Source of the DNA: a virus
Virus record (IMG/VR): IMGVR_UViG_3300050821_001343
Location: 35,182-99,181 of that record
Strand: one strand, 5' to 3'
DNA length: 64,000 nt
Every line of letters starts with the position of its first letter. Position 1 is the stretch's first letter. This document shows positions 42,541 to 50,265 of this stretch, in pieces. The notes beneath the pieces were generated by a model that did not search any database, was not told the DNA's origin, and worked only from the letters and a program-made list of their open reading frames with translations. Both the position numbers and the translations under genes were made by a program.

Positions 42541-43708
42541 GCAAATTCTGCAAGGCTGTCAGTAATTCAGGGGAGGATTTAACCTCTTTCTTTTCAACTT
42601 TTTGGTCCCTCAAGGACTCTAACGATGCCAGCCTATCGGCATATTTTTTCAAACACGTTTCACAGGGATTGCCTCCATTGCATTTCGGGCGTCTTACTCC
42701 CTTGTACGTCTTGGCTCCCTTGCAGGCAACCTTCAGGTCAGCCTCTTTGGTCGCCTTCTTCTCGGCCTTCTTAGCCGCCTTCCGGTGGTCCTTGGAATCC
42801 TCCATGGCTCTATTCAGGTCAGCCATTGACCGGCTCAGTTCTAAGGCTCGTAGAAAAGCTATCCATCCAAGCGTTGCTAGTTGACTGTCAACATGCCAAG
42901 CTTCGAACTCAGCGTCTTCTTTACCTAAACGTATAATCCAAATGTCTTCTACCTGCTCGCCTGTTTCTTCCTCATAGGCTTGCATGTATGCTGCCGTCTG
43001 TAGGATGAACTCGACATAGAGATAATTGCTTGTCTTCCAGTCGATGAGGGTTAACCTGTCCTTGAAATGTTCTTTGCAGCACAGTGGGTTGTTACAAGAA
43101 TCGGCTCGTGCCAGACCATCCATGGTTCCGGCGTACTTGTACCGTCTGCTGTAAATCTTACGCTCAGTACCAAGGAAACGCACGTTGTGATTCTGCGACC
43201 AATCCAACATAGCGACTACTGCATTTTGTGCTCTGGGCTCTACAGGAAAGTTGGATAGCTGGCTCTCGGTCGCGGCTGCGTCCTCGGTCAAGACTGTCCC
43301 GATGTACGTCTCGATCCAGTTATGGGCCTCAGTACCAACAGCCCCTGCGTCCTCAAGCTTGTCACGGTGTGCGGACTTGGCTTGCATGATCCATTTGGTA
43401 AATGCCGGTTCATGGAATGAGTAGTAATCCTTTACACCTTCAGGGGTGATGTTGTATCCTGTTGCAAAGTCTTTTGCCGTAGCAATCAGCTTTTGGGCCA
43501 TCATCTTTGATCCCCAAGGCAGAAGAATGCTGGACTTATCTAGGATGTGACAGATGTGGGTAACACCATCTTGCACTTCCAGACCATTGGGAGTCGCCAG
43601 CAGATACACATGGTTTTTAACATCGTACCTTAGCTCAACCGTGTTGTTATAAAACCAATAGCTCTCGGTTACTCCACCGAACTTTTGTATAAGGGATTCA
43701 AGACTCAT
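42524..43708 (-). CDS. PD-(D/E)XK nuclease (RecB/Cas4-like exonuclease)
   Basis: 394 aa. Motifs in order: TEAHNWIETY (about 127), KYAGTMDGLAR with the catalytic Asp (about 192), LIDWKTSNY with the D-x-K (about 222), and FILQTAAYMQAY (about 232). A C-terminal Cys set (CNGGNPCETC, about 350-361) might hold a zinc or iron-sulfur cluster. Probably makes ssDNA ends for RecA-mediated recombination or degrades host DNA. Confidence 0.85.
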   Translation of the reverse strand: MSLESLIQKFGGVTESYWFYNNTVELRYDVKNHVYLLATPNGLEVQDGVTHICHILDKSSILLPWGSKMMAQKLIATAKDFATGYNITPEGVKDYYSFHEPAFTKWIMQAKSAHRDKLEDAGAVGTEAHNWIETYIGTVLTEDAAATESQLSNFPVEPRAQNAVVAMLDWSQNHNVRFLGTERKIYSRRYKYAGTMDGLARADSCNNPLCCKEHFKDRLTLIDWKTSNYLYVEFILQTAAYMQAYEEETGEQVEDIWIIRLGKEDAEFEAWHVDSQLATLGWIAFLRALELSRSMADLNRAMEDSKDHRKAAKKAEKKATKEADLKVACKGAKTYKGVRRPKCNGGNPCETCLKKYADRLASLESLRDQKVEKKEVKSSPELLTALQNLLDKSA

Positions 43709-43723
43709 GTGCTCCTGTAACTT

Positions 43724-43951
43724 CTACCACCGATCCACTGCTTTTAAGTCCGACACAAGTATCCACTTTAACCGCGTTGGCTCCTCGTGTTTGTAAGTAC
43801 CAGCGGTCTTAATACCTGCATCGTTTCCACTAATCTCTACCAGAGTGCCAAACCTCCAGCCATTGGAATAATAAGATACCGGCTTGCCGATTTCAACACC
43901 AGCCGGTATAGGGGTCAGGTTTGTGTTACGTTTTCGGTTCTGCATGTGCAT
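43724..43951 (-). CDS. Hypothetical protein
   Basis: 75 aa (or 73 from ATG 43945). Small beta-barrel-like sequence (GKPVSYYSNGWRFGTLVEI), similar to KOW or SH3-type domains. Overlaps the upstream gene. Confidence 0.6.
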   Translation of the reverse strand: MHMQNRKRNTNLTPIPAGVEIGKPVSYYSNGWRFGTLVEISGNDAGIKTAGTYKHEEPTRLKWILVSDLKAVDRW

Positions 43952-44063
43952 CCCCTCTCTCGTCCCCTACTGGATAACAGAACCATCGGTCATTCCACAG
44001 ATGATAATAACTTATAGACAGTTCGGGACGTGCGATTAGTTGGCCGCAATTCTTACAGATCAT
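43926..44063 (-). CDS. 45-aa zinc-ribbon protein
   Basis: SD AGAGG; ATG overlaps the upstream TGA (ATGA). The N-terminus MICKNCGQLIARP and a later WFCYPVGD give a treble-clef-like Cys pattern, ending in AEPKT. It is related in pattern to the protein at 48647-48964. Confidence 0.65.
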   Translation of the reverse strand: MICKNCGQLIARPELSISYYHLWNDRWFCYPVGDERGDAHAEPKT

Positions 44064-44296
44064 TCTGCCTCTCGAAACTTCCTGCCTACTGATTCTTGTG
44101 ATAGCACCTTCGGGGTATGTTCTGTATGGTATTCTGCTATAAACTCGGCAACGTGGTTCATGGTGAAATTTATCCTCCCGGAAGGATCACCCCCACATGC
44201 CTTCATTACCGTCATTCTTTCTCCACGAAATCTAATAGTTTGTTTGAGCAGCCAATCGAGAGCCTGTTCTTTTTCTTCATCAGTAATCGGTGACAT
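44060..44296 (-). CDS. Small protein with C-terminal GRKFR motif
   Basis: 78 aa from ATG 44296 (SD GAGGAG, 7 bases). Helical; RFRGERMTVMKACGGDPSG in the middle resembles a short helix-turn-helix. The C-terminus QESVGRKFREAE carries the motif shared by other early proteins. Function unknown. Confidence 0.65.
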   Translation of the reverse strand: MSPITDEEKEQALDWLLKQTIRFRGERMTVMKACGGDPSGRINFTMNHVAEFIAEYHTEHTPKVLSQESVGRKFREAE

Positions 44297-44297
44297 G

Positions 44298-44540
44298 TCA
44301 TGACTCCTCGACTTTCTCCGGGGAATGGTGTAATGCTCTGTGTGACAATTCTTCTTCGTCCTTGTGTACACGACATACCGGCCTGCGAGAACTCTTGTCC
44401 GCATAGCCGAAGGTATCTAGTGAAAACCTCCAGAACGACGCATGTGCGTAGCACCCAAGTGAGTCAGTTCCGTTGTACTCGATGTGGCTGCACTGTCTCG
44501 GCGTACTAAACGCTCTGATTGGTTCGAAGATCACATTCAT
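44298..44540 (-). CDS. Hypothetical protein
   Basis: 80 aa with several Cys and His residues (CSHIEYN, CYAHASFW, CRVHKDEEE). Possibly zinc-binding. It overlaps the upstream gene by 4 bases. Not recognised. Confidence 0.6.
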   Translation of the reverse strand: MNVIFEPIRAFSTPRQCSHIEYNGTDSLGCYAHASFWRFSLDTFGYADKSSRRPVCRVHKDEEELSHRALHHSPEKVEES

Positions 44541-44833
44541 GCTTCTGCCTCCTCGAACCCAATTGTTTCCAGAATCCTTGCACTGCGCCTAAGACCGTCG
44601 TTGAAATCGCGCTCTGCCCTCTTGAACCCACGAATCCATGCGGACTTGAGCGGGTTCTCCTTGTAAGGATTGTTGTAAAACTGAACGCGAATCTTGAATG
44701 CGCTCTCCCCTGCTTTGACTGCGGCTAACTCCGCGAGATGGGGAAACTTTGGGGCGAATTTCGGCAGGCTGATAAACTTCGGCCCGTTGAGCGGCTTCTT
44801 GCGGTTATCCCGCTGATTCCTTTGATTCTTCAT
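44537..44833 (-). CDS. Rmf-like small basic protein
   Basis: 98 aa from ATG 44833. The motif NNPYKENPLKSAWIRGFKRA resembles ribosome modulation factor (NPY...W..G), a small protein that binds ribosomes; phage homologues are common. The ATG lies 6 bases from a -10 element, so the mRNA may be leaderless. Confidence 0.6.
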   Translation of the reverse strand: MKNQRNQRDNRKKPLNGPKFISLPKFAPKFPHLAELAAVKAGESAFKIRVQFYNNPYKENPLKSAWIRGFKRAERDFNDGLRRSARILETIGFEEAEA

Positions 44834-44839
44834 GATTTG

Positions 44840-44868
44840 AGTGTGCCACACTTTCCGGTAAAAGTCAA
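44840..44868 (-). promoter_or_regulatory. Near-leaderless promoter
   Basis: Minus strand TTGACT (44868-44863), 17 bp ending GTGTGG, CACACT (44845-44840), then 6 bases, then ATG 44833. Confidence 0.65.
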
Positions 44869-44869
44869 G

Positions 44870-45340
44870 TTATGCTGCGGGTTCGGTTACAGGTTCGGTT
44901 ACAGGCTCCATTGCGAATAGACCATCTGGATTGCTCTCGATTATATCTGCAATTTGGTCGAACGTCAACCCTTCGTCATTGTCGAAGGCCAGTGCTGCCT
45001 CTCTGCCGTCCGGTGTGGTATAATCACCCAGTGAGCTATTAATGCCGGACCACTTACGCACTTTACGCGGTAAGCCTGCTCTTTCTTGTTCCTCGTCCCC
45101 GTAGACGAAGGAAGGGCTCTCGCTTAGTAGAAATGGGGCTGCAATGACTCCCGCTTCAACGGCCAGTTCACATAATACTCCGAGACAACAAAAACCTTCG
45201 GGTATCTCTTTGCCGGTTAATTCTGACTTGTATGATCTGTTGTGCAGTGTAGTCTTGCCTTGTGGGTATTTACCACTGCGAAGTGCTGCTGTAAATGCAG
45301 TCCGTATCTCATCGCGTGTTGAATCTTTCGTTAATGCCAT
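44870..45340 (-). CDS. Conserved phage protein, unknown
   Basis: 156 aa. Starts with a helical region (STRDEIRTAFTAAL), has a GFCCLGVLCELAVEAG motif (about 50) typical of a widespread phage family of unknown function, and ends in a duplicated EPVTEPVTEP. Confidence 0.65.
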   Translation of the reverse strand: MALTKDSTRDEIRTAFTAALRSGKYPQGKTTLHNRSYKSELTGKEIPEGFCCLGVLCELAVEAGVIAAPFLLSESPSFVYGDEEQERAGLPRKVRKWSGINSSLGDYTTPDGREAALAFDNDEGLTFDQIADIIESNPDGLFAMEPVTEPVTEPAA

Positions 45341-45346
45341 AACTCC

Positions 45347-45874
45347 TCATTTCCCGGCAAGTGCTCTCGCCGCTTTCCGACCTACTGCGTCTTCATCCGG
45401 TTTCAAGTATTCTCCGGTAGATGCAAGTGACTTGTGTCCGAGATACTTTTGTACCTCATGAATATCTAATGCTTCTATCAGCCTCATCGCGCATGAGTGT
45501 TTCAACACATGCGGGTGAAGTTTGTGGTGCGGAATACCTGCGAGTTCCCCGGCACGTTGCATCATCTTGTAGACCCCGTTACGGGTCATTGGAAACAACC
45601 GCTCTCCGTTTGACAAAGTACCAGCGAGTATTTTCAAGCCCTCTGCTTCGTCTAAGTCTGGGTCTTCACTCGCAACGTAGGGATGGATAGTCCCACGCGA
45701 TCCCTTCAGGCGATCCGTTCGCACATACCCATCCCTGATATTCTCTTTGGTCAGGCTAGTTAGCTCGGTGACCCTTAGCCCATGGTTGAATCCAACCTTG
45801 AGCATCAGCCTGTGTCTCGGATTAGAGACATTCTGGATCAGAGACTTGAACTCTTCTTGTGCTAGATGTTGCAT
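45347..45874 (-). CDS. Minimal tyrosine recombinase (catalytic domain only)
   Basis: 175 aa. The catalytic set is visible: Arg34 in GLRVTEL, Lys in RLKGSRG (about 56), HPHVLKHS (about 120), LGHKS (about 145) and Tyr in TGEYL (about 154). The second Arg of the usual HxxR is Lys here (HVLKHS). The N-terminal core-binding domain is absent, so it may be a resolvase for genome multimers or depend on a partner. ATG lies 6 bases from a -10 element. Confidence 0.82.
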   Translation of the reverse strand: MQHLAQEEFKSLIQNVSNPRHRLMLKVGFNHGLRVTELTSLTKENIRDGYVRTDRLKGSRGTIHPYVASEDPDLDEAEGLKILAGTLSNGERLFPMTRNGVYKMMQRAGELAGIPHHKLHPHVLKHSCAMRLIEALDIHEVQKYLGHKSLASTGEYLKPDEDAVGRKAARALAGK

Positions 45875-45880
45875 GTATTA

Positions 45881-45909
45881 AGAGTACCACACTTTTACCC
45901 AGTTGTCAA
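45881..45909 (-). promoter_or_regulatory. Near-leaderless promoter for the recombinase
   Basis: Minus strand TTGACA (45909-45904), 17 bp ending GTGTGG, TACTCT (45886-45881), 6 bases, ATG 45874. Confidence 0.8.
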
Positions 45910-45914
45910 GTCTT

Positions 45915-46154
45915 TCAAGCTTTGAGCAAAACCTCAGTACCCTCGGGGGCGAGAATGAACTTCTCATTTGCATCTCTAAAAGCGACCCCAATTCGCCCTT
46001 GCTCAAACCATATAAGCTGCCCACTTATACCTAGCGTGTACACCGTTGGATAGTCATCCGGGGGAGCTAATTTATACAATGTACCCATCTTTAAGTCATT
46101 CCTTCTCAGGAATGGTCTGGCCGGTTCTTTGATATTCTTAACTTCAATGCTCAT
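45915..46154 (-). CDS. Hypothetical protein
   Basis: 79 aa, SD AAGGAGAAACC. Beta-rich. Overlaps the upstream peptide gene by 11 bases. Not recognised. Confidence 0.6.
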   Translation of the reverse strand: MSIEVKNIKEPARPFLRRNDLKMGTLYKLAPPDDYPTVYTLGISGQLIWFEQGRIGVAFRDANEKFILAPEGTEVLLKA

Positions 46155-46254
46155 GGTTTCTCCTTGGTTGAGATTGGTTGAGATTGGTTGAGATTGGTTG
46201 AGATGTATCGACCAGTAGCAGGATCAATGCAAACAATGATAGACAGGTCAGCAT
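46144..46254 (-). CDS. 36-aa membrane peptide with repeat-encoded tail
   Basis: ATG 46254, SD GAGGACTCC, 12 bases after the upstream stop. N-terminal hydrophobic helix MLTCLSLFALILLLVD, then a Ser/Gln/Asn/Pro tail encoded by the tandem 10-bp repeat. Could be a small membrane toxin-like or lysis peptide. Confidence 0.5.
   Translation of the reverse strand: MLTCLSLFALILLLVDTSQPISTNLNQSQPRRNHEH
46164..46204 (-). repeat. 10-bp tandem repeat, four copies
   Basis: TTGGTTGAGA four times (plus strand), exact, inside a small coding region. 10 is not a multiple of 3, so each copy is read in a different frame. Confidence 0.9.
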
Positions 46255-46265
46255 GGAGTCCTCGT

Positions 46266-46520
46266 TTACTTCTTGGCGTTGTTTACTGATGTTGACTTAA
46301 ACAGGAAACCCGCTAGCAAATTTAGGCCCAAAGCCTTCCAGAATGTTAACTTAGCAGTACCAAAGATGGCAGCGATGATGGTAGGAGTAAATAATACGTT
46401 TACCAACAGCATCGTGAACCATGCAAAGAGTGCTGAGAACGCGAAGATCAATCCGGCTGCTAGCGCCAGTCCCAACAAAATCCCTAGTACATAAACTAAA
46501 ATCTTGACAAGTGTTTCCAT
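46266..46520 (-). CDS. Membrane protein
   Basis: 84 aa from ATG 46520 (SD GAGGAGATAT). Two or three hydrophobic helices with small-residue motifs (LGILLGLALAAGLIFAF). Function unknown. Confidence 0.65.
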   Translation of the reverse strand: METLVKILVYVLGILLGLALAAGLIFAFSALFAWFTMLLVNVLFTPTIIAAIFGTAKLTFWKALGLNLLAGFLFKSTSVNNAKK

Positions 46521-46538
46521 ATATCTCCTCATTTCTAG

Positions 46539-46649
46539 TTACGCCAACAACAGGCAGGCAAGAATGAACAGGATCGGATGCAGGGCGAACAAAGCCGCGA
46601 TCTGCGGACCAAATCCCAACAGGAATAGTACCACTAGGACTAGTAACAT
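46539..46649 (-). CDS. 36-aa hydrophobic peptide
   Basis: ATG 46649 with strong SD AAAGGAGAAACT. Almost entirely hydrophobic (MLLVLVVLFLLGFG, then LFILACLLLA), two short membrane segments joined by a loop. Lies just downstream of tRNA-Ile. Confidence 0.65.
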   Translation of the reverse strand: MLLVLVVLFLLGFGPQIAALFALHPILFILACLLLA

Positions 46650-46668
46650 AGTTTCTCCTTTCTTGAAG

Positions 46669-46745
46669 TGGTGCCCAATGATGGGTTTGAACCGCCAACC
46701 TTTCGCTTATCAAGCGAACGCTCTTGCCAATTGAGCTAATCGGGC
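46669..46745 (-). tRNA. tRNA-Ile (GAU)
   Basis: Minus strand: acceptor GCCCGAT/ATTGGGC, D-arm AGCTCAATTGGCAAGAGC, anticodon stem TCGCT.../AGCGA with GAT in the loop, T-loop TTCAAAC, encoded CCA. The only tRNA in the leftward arm. Confidence 0.9.
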
Positions 46746-46843
46746 AGAATTGCGGGGAGTCCGCGTTTCCTCCCCAGTGGTGCCCTCACAGGTCTGGTGC
46801 CCTCACAGGTCCACTTACAGGGCGGTGCGCTACTCCCGTCTTG
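46746..46843 (-). other. Degenerate tRNA-like region with a 17-bp direct repeat
   Basis: Reads (minus) GGGAGTAGCGCACCGCCCTGTAAGTGG, which resembles a D-arm and a Thr/UGU-type anticodon arm, then two copies of a 17-bp segment ending in GGGCACCA (plus-strand copies at 46778-46794 and 46795-46811) like a duplicated tRNA 3' end. No T-arm is recognisable, so this looks like remnants rather than a working tRNA. Confidence 0.4.
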
Positions 46844-47290
46844 TTAGAAACTTTCCACATTAACGCGAACGGTACGGCCATTCAAGATGTTCTTGATGCG
46901 CCGGATTTCGCCGCGAATGGTTTCCAGTTCCAGTTCCAAATCTTCTGGACTGCCTTGGACCGTGACTGCGGCCCATTCGTTGTGCTCGTTCTCAAGGTAC
47001 TCGTCAAAACTTGCCGCTGTTGACTTCGAGATGGAATTCAGATCGGCTTCCAGTTCAGTTACCAGCCAGTCACCAAGCAGCTTACCGGCAAGGGACAATT
47101 CCGGGAGTAGGATTCCCAAGGCGAGAGCGGATTTACGTACCAATAGTACGGCAACAGTACCTTCTCCGTTGAGTACATCACGCTCGGTCGTGAGAATGAA
47201 GTCCGTGTTGTTGGTTGCTTCATCGGCCACACGAGGGATGTAGTCATCCTCCGGGGTAGTGGCAAATTTGTATGTGTTTCGACTTGACAT
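46844..47290 (-). CDS. Hypothetical protein
   Basis: 148 aa. N-terminal beta region, then helices with acidic residues (ELELETIRGEIRRIKNIL). Not recognised. Confidence 0.6.
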   Translation of the reverse strand: MSSRNTYKFATTPEDDYIPRVADEATNNTDFILTTERDVLNGEGTVAVLLVRKSALALGILLPELSLAGKLLGDWLVTELEADLNSISKSTAASFDEYLENEHNEWAAVTVQGSPEDLELELETIRGEIRRIKNILNGRTVRVNVESF

Positions 47291-47357
47291 ATTCTTCTCC
47301 TAAAGATTTTTATGAATCACTGACAGGGGCAGGCGATGCCCACCCCTGCCGGTAGTC

Positions 47358-47774
47358 TTAGACCACGGTGTAATATTTACGGAACGCATCCGCTCCGTCG
47401 CTGAAACTGCCATTCGTGTATACAACGTCCCTCGCCTTCTGATAGGCTTTACCTGCTCTGGTCTTCCCACCCCATGCCAAGGACTCTTTCCGTGTAGCTG
47501 TGTAGGTCAATCCTGTGGCCCAACTGTAGCCGTTTATCAATCCGGTAGTACGGTTAAACAACCAAGCCAGCCAAGAATATTTTGGGCACGTGTTGAATAC
47601 ACGCTTGAAACTCTTGCCCTTTGCCCAAGTCCTTGCTGACTCACATGCACCAAGCTTTTCCAATAGACCTTGAAACTCGGTCGGCTTGATGTTCTGCAAT
47701 TCGAACGGCACGATCTTCTTCGTACGCTTCCTGCTTGTCTTACTCTTAGTGCTTTTACTTGATTTTGTCGGCAT
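47358..47774 (-). CDS. Basic hypothetical protein
   Basis: 138 aa. Lys/Ser-rich first 22 residues (KSTKSKTSRKRTKK), then a conserved-looking core (CPKYSWLAWLFNRTTG). Likely nucleic-acid binding by charge. An imperfect hairpin, CAGGGG...CCCCTG, sits after its stop at 47324-47347. Confidence 0.6.
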   Translation of the reverse strand: MPTKSSKSTKSKTSRKRTKKIVPFELQNIKPTEFQGLLEKLGACESARTWAKGKSFKRVFNTCPKYSWLAWLFNRTTGLINGYSWATGLTYTATRKESLAWGGKTRAGKAYQKARDVVYTNGSFSDGADAFRKYYTVV

Positions 47775-48138
47775 TTTTCCTCCATACTCTTACGCCAGAT
47801 TGCTCTGTACGCAGTACCACTTTGAACCCTTGACGGTGAGCATAGGTACGGATGCTACCGGCAACTTTTGCTTGCTTCTCGCTCGATGAGGGGACCAGAA
47901 ACGAATCGTCTGTACCCGGTATCAGTGCAGCAATGGGAAAGGTAACGGTCCCTTTGCGGCCCTTGCGTCCGGGTATGGGGACCTTCTCAATCACATAGTC
48001 TCCCATTGAAACTATTCCAACTGCGTCAGCACTTTCGAGTACCAGTGCTGGATTCTCCTGTTCATCAAGTACCGGAGGGTTCGCTGGTTGGATCACAAAA
48101 TCTCCATCTGTAAAGCCTGTCTGACGTTTCTTTGACAT
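47755..48138 (-). CDS. Hypothetical protein
   Basis: 127 aa. Pro-rich N-terminus and a C-terminal GSIRTYAHRQGFKVVLRTE segment. Overlaps the downstream gene by 20 bases. Not recognised. Confidence 0.6.
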   Translation of the reverse strand: MSKKRQTGFTDGDFVIQPANPPVLDEQENPALVLESADAVGIVSMGDYVIEKVPIPGRKGRKGTVTFPIAALIPGTDDSFLVPSSSEKQAKVAGSIRTYAHRQGFKVVLRTEQSGVRVWRKNADKIK

Positions 48139-48157
48139 ACTGAAAAATCCTTTCCCG

Positions 48158-48400
48158 TTATGCGTACCGCATTCCCATGTGGATCAATTGAGATTGTGTC
48201 GTGTAATCCGTGATCGTGTTGAAAATGCTTTCAGCCAGTAGTTTAAAGCGGGTATCTAATTCGAACCCAAAATCATCTCCACCCCGTGCAGCCACACGGT
48301 AATCGCCGGTAGTCAACTGGGTAATAAATATCCTGATTTTCCCGTTGTCCGTAGGATACCAATCTTCGTCGGTCTTCACGTATTTAGTACGTTTTTCCAT
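48158..48400 (-). CDS. Hypothetical protein
   Basis: 80 aa from ATG 48400 (GAGG 5 bases upstream). Beta hairpins then a helix. Driven directly by the promoter 10 bases upstream. Not recognised. Confidence 0.65.
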   Translation of the reverse strand: MEKRTKYVKTDEDWYPTDNGKIRIFITQLTTGDYRVAARGGDDFGFELDTRFKLLAESIFNTITDYTTQSQLIHMGMRYA

Positions 48401-48409
48401 TACAACCTC

Positions 48410-48438
48410 ATAATACCACAGTTTCCGGGAATTGTCAA
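48410..48438 (-). promoter_or_regulatory. Strong sigma70-type promoter
   Basis: Minus strand TTGACA (48438-48433), 17 bp ending CTGTGG, TATTAT (48415-48410). Near-consensus. Only 9 bases to the ATG. Confidence 0.85.
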
Positions 48439-48612
48439 GCACTTTCTATTACAAGCACAATTCTTTCTTTCCCGGCACATATGCACTGCTCGGCAAACTC
48501 TTGTGCCGAAACTTTATCAGCATCTTCCACTTGGAAGTGCCAGAGCAGCTTGCGCTGTTGACCAAGCGTTGCGAGCGTCGTTTTCGGCTTTTTGTAACTC
48601 TTCAATGTTCAT
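48435..48612 (-). pseudogene. Small gene split by an apparent frameshift
   Basis: ATG 48612 (SD GGAGGAAGA) opens a 31-codon frame that stops at 48517. The other frame continues through a coding-looking stretch (VEDADKVSAQEFAEQC and KERIVLVIESA) to a stop at 48435 that overlaps the next promoter. One extra base near 48546 would join the two into about 58 codons. Either a real mutation, a programmed shift or a sequencing error. Confidence 0.45.
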
Positions 48613-48621
48613 TCTTCCTCC

Positions 48622-48650
48622 ATACTAACACACTTCCGTGTAATTGTCAA
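48622..48650 (-). promoter_or_regulatory. Promoter
   Basis: Minus strand TTGACA (48650-48645), 17 bp ending GTGTGT, TAGTAT (48627-48622); ATG follows after 9 bases. Confidence 0.8.
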
Positions 48651-48964
48651 GGGGTGATTCGAAACTTTCTTCCCGTCTCTTCAACGGCGACTTGCGACAC
48701 CTGTTGGAACAGAACTTCTTTCACAGTTGCGTGCTCCTTGGGTGTAAACTCCCCCGGCTCGGCTAGCATGAATTCACAGACTTGGCCGTACTGTGTTGTC
48801 CCTTTAGGGTGTTTATACTTCGGACTGCCTATATCGTCGTTGGCATACTCACAGGTACGCATTGGAATACGCAGAGAATCTTTCCCGGAGTGCATATAAC
48901 CGCTTATGGCACGGACATAAGGACTTGCCTTTTCTATAGGCAGTCCACAATTTTTGCAGTTCAC
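48647..48964 (-). CDS. Zinc-ribbon protein with C-terminal TGRKFR motif
   Basis: 105 aa. GTG 48964 is the start: it overlaps the upstream TGA (GTGA) and AAGGTGG precedes it. N-terminal CKNCGLPIEKA and later RTCEYAN are zinc-type Cys pairs. The C-terminus VAVEETGRKFRITP closely matches the end of the 50842-51093 protein. Confidence 0.65.
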   Translation of the reverse strand: MNCKNCGLPIEKASPYVRAISGYMHSGKDSLRIPMRTCEYANDDIGSPKYKHPKGTTQYGQVCEFMLAEPGEFTPKEHATVKEVLFQQVSQVAVEETGRKFRITP

Positions 48965-49254
48965 TGCGTCACCACCTTCGGAGTACCATATACAGTACCA
49001 ATATAGCATGGCGATACAGTATACACAACTTGCTCCTGATTGCACTTTTCTGCAATCTCCCCGCACACTTCAATTACAGTTGGCAGTGTTGTGTCAAAAA
49101 CTTCTATGATAAGAGAGTCCTCGGGAATGCCTCCGTAACTGCCAGCAGCAGACAAGATGGTGTATCCAGTAAAATGATATGCCAGAATGGAGTCGATCAC
49201 ATCCCGGTTCACATCCTCACAGTAGATTCGGTACAGCTTGTCATTCATTAGCAT
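48961..49254 (-). CDS. Hypothetical protein
   Basis: 97 aa from ATG 49254 (GGAG 6 bases upstream). Ferredoxin-like alpha/beta sequence with a central GYTILSAAGSYGGIPEDS. Similar small proteins occur in other phages. Function unknown. Confidence 0.6.
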   Translation of the reverse strand: MLMNDKLYRIYCEDVNRDVIDSILAYHFTGYTILSAAGSYGGIPEDSLIIEVFDTTLPTVIEVCGEIAEKCNQEQVVYTVSPCYIGTVYGTPKVVTQ

Positions 49255-49256
49255 GG

Positions 49257-49814
49257 TTAGCTCCATTCCTGCTGAATTGTTAACCAGCATATTGCCTGCA
49301 AATCTCTTGGTACAAGTCCGACTACACTCGCGGCTCTTTGATACATCTCTTCAATCCTTTTGTACAATGACCCTGCCACAACATCAGGGGCCTTGTCAAT
49401 AGCGACCCTAGCAGCCCATATATCTACCGTAACCAGTTCGGTGTTGCCCAAGATATTAGCATAGAATCTTGGAACTTTCAACCATCGGTTTGGTCTGGTG
49501 GGAGTAAGTACCATAACCGGATCGGCTCCGTTCGCAATGTCCCATGCCTTCTGAATGTTTCGGTAGGTCCCTGCCACGGTCGGCACGATGGTACTGGAAT
49601 GCTGTGCGGCTTTAAGTATCTTTGCGGCTCCTGCTTTGTTTGTTTCCCAGTGTTGCCTTGGTGATAATGCAGCGATCACTCCCACGGCTCTTTCTGTGTT
49701 TCTGTCAAGACCTTTAGCATAAGCCAAGGCATCAGGATACCACTGTGTCCCGGCTGCGACTAATTCCGGGGTAGCCTTTTTGAACGTGTTTAGTATCCTG
49801 TGTAGACTTGACAT
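49257..49814 (-). CDS. HhH-GPD DNA-glycosylase-like phage protein (tentative)
   Basis: 185 aa. GVIAALSPRQHWETNK (about 45) and KVPRFYANILGN followed by LVTVDIWAARVAI (about 128) are typical of a phage family (DUF7178-like) whose pattern recalls helix-hairpin-helix DNA glycosylases, where a late Asp is catalytic. It may act on modified or damaged DNA bases. The substrate is unknown. Confidence 0.6.
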   Translation of the reverse strand: MSSLHRILNTFKKATPELVAAGTQWYPDALAYAKGLDRNTERAVGVIAALSPRQHWETNKAGAAKILKAAQHSSTIVPTVAGTYRNIQKAWDIANGADPVMVLTPTRPNRWLKVPRFYANILGNTELVTVDIWAARVAIDKAPDVVAGSLYKRIEEMYQRAASVVGLVPRDLQAICWLTIQQEWS

Positions 49815-49822
49815 AACGGCTC

Positions 49823-50077
49823 CTAAAAGAACGGACTCGGTGAAACCTCTTCGTAACGGATTTTTGTGCAGCCCCGGATCAGCAAGTCCGAGAACTCATC
49901 GGTATACTGCTCGTTCAAATCGTCAACCTGCTTCGCTTGGTCGGTGTCGTCACATGTGCGAACGTAGAACTCCGCTCGGCATTCCTCACCCTGCTCATCC
50001 ACATAGAAGAACGTCCCTGCGTGGATTTCACACACTGCTACAGGCTCAGAGTACAGCAAGTGGTCAATGGTTTTCAC
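49823..50077 (-). CDS. Hypothetical protein
   Basis: 84 aa, acidic, beta-rich with an acidic helix. Overlaps the upstream gene by 4 bases. Not recognised. Confidence 0.55.
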   Translation of the reverse strand: MKTIDHLLYSEPVAVCEIHAGTFFYVDEQGEECRAEFYVRTCDDTDQAKQVDDLNEQYTDEFSDLLIRGCTKIRYEEVSPSPFF

Positions 50078-50265
50078 ATTTCCTCCAGTGTTGCTTTGAT
50101 CTGAGCGACGGTCGGGAGAACCTCCCCACTAGTGCGCGAACCTTTGGGATAGTATGCGAACCCATGGGGAGTCCTTTTGATTGTGCCTACATGTGTGTCT
50201 TTAAGGTAGACGTGTATAGGAACGTTGAGTGCCAGTGGTGCCTTGTAATTAACGTCCGCTCTCAT
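50074..50265 (-). CDS. Hypothetical protein
   Basis: 63 aa, small beta protein with helical C-terminus (VLPTVAQIKATLEE). Not recognised. Confidence 0.55.
   Translation of the reverse strand: MRADVNYKAPLALNVPIHVYLKDTHVGTIKRTPHGFAYYPKGSRTSGEVLPTVAQIKATLEEM

Noticed and set aside
45347-46745. Temperate-phage integration module (recombinase plus tRNA-Ile as attachment site)
   Set aside because: No repressor, excisionase or repeated attachment core is visible, and the recombinase lacks the arm-binding domain.
47324-47347. Terminator between minus-strand genes
   Set aside because: The hairpin has internal mismatches and no T tract on either strand.
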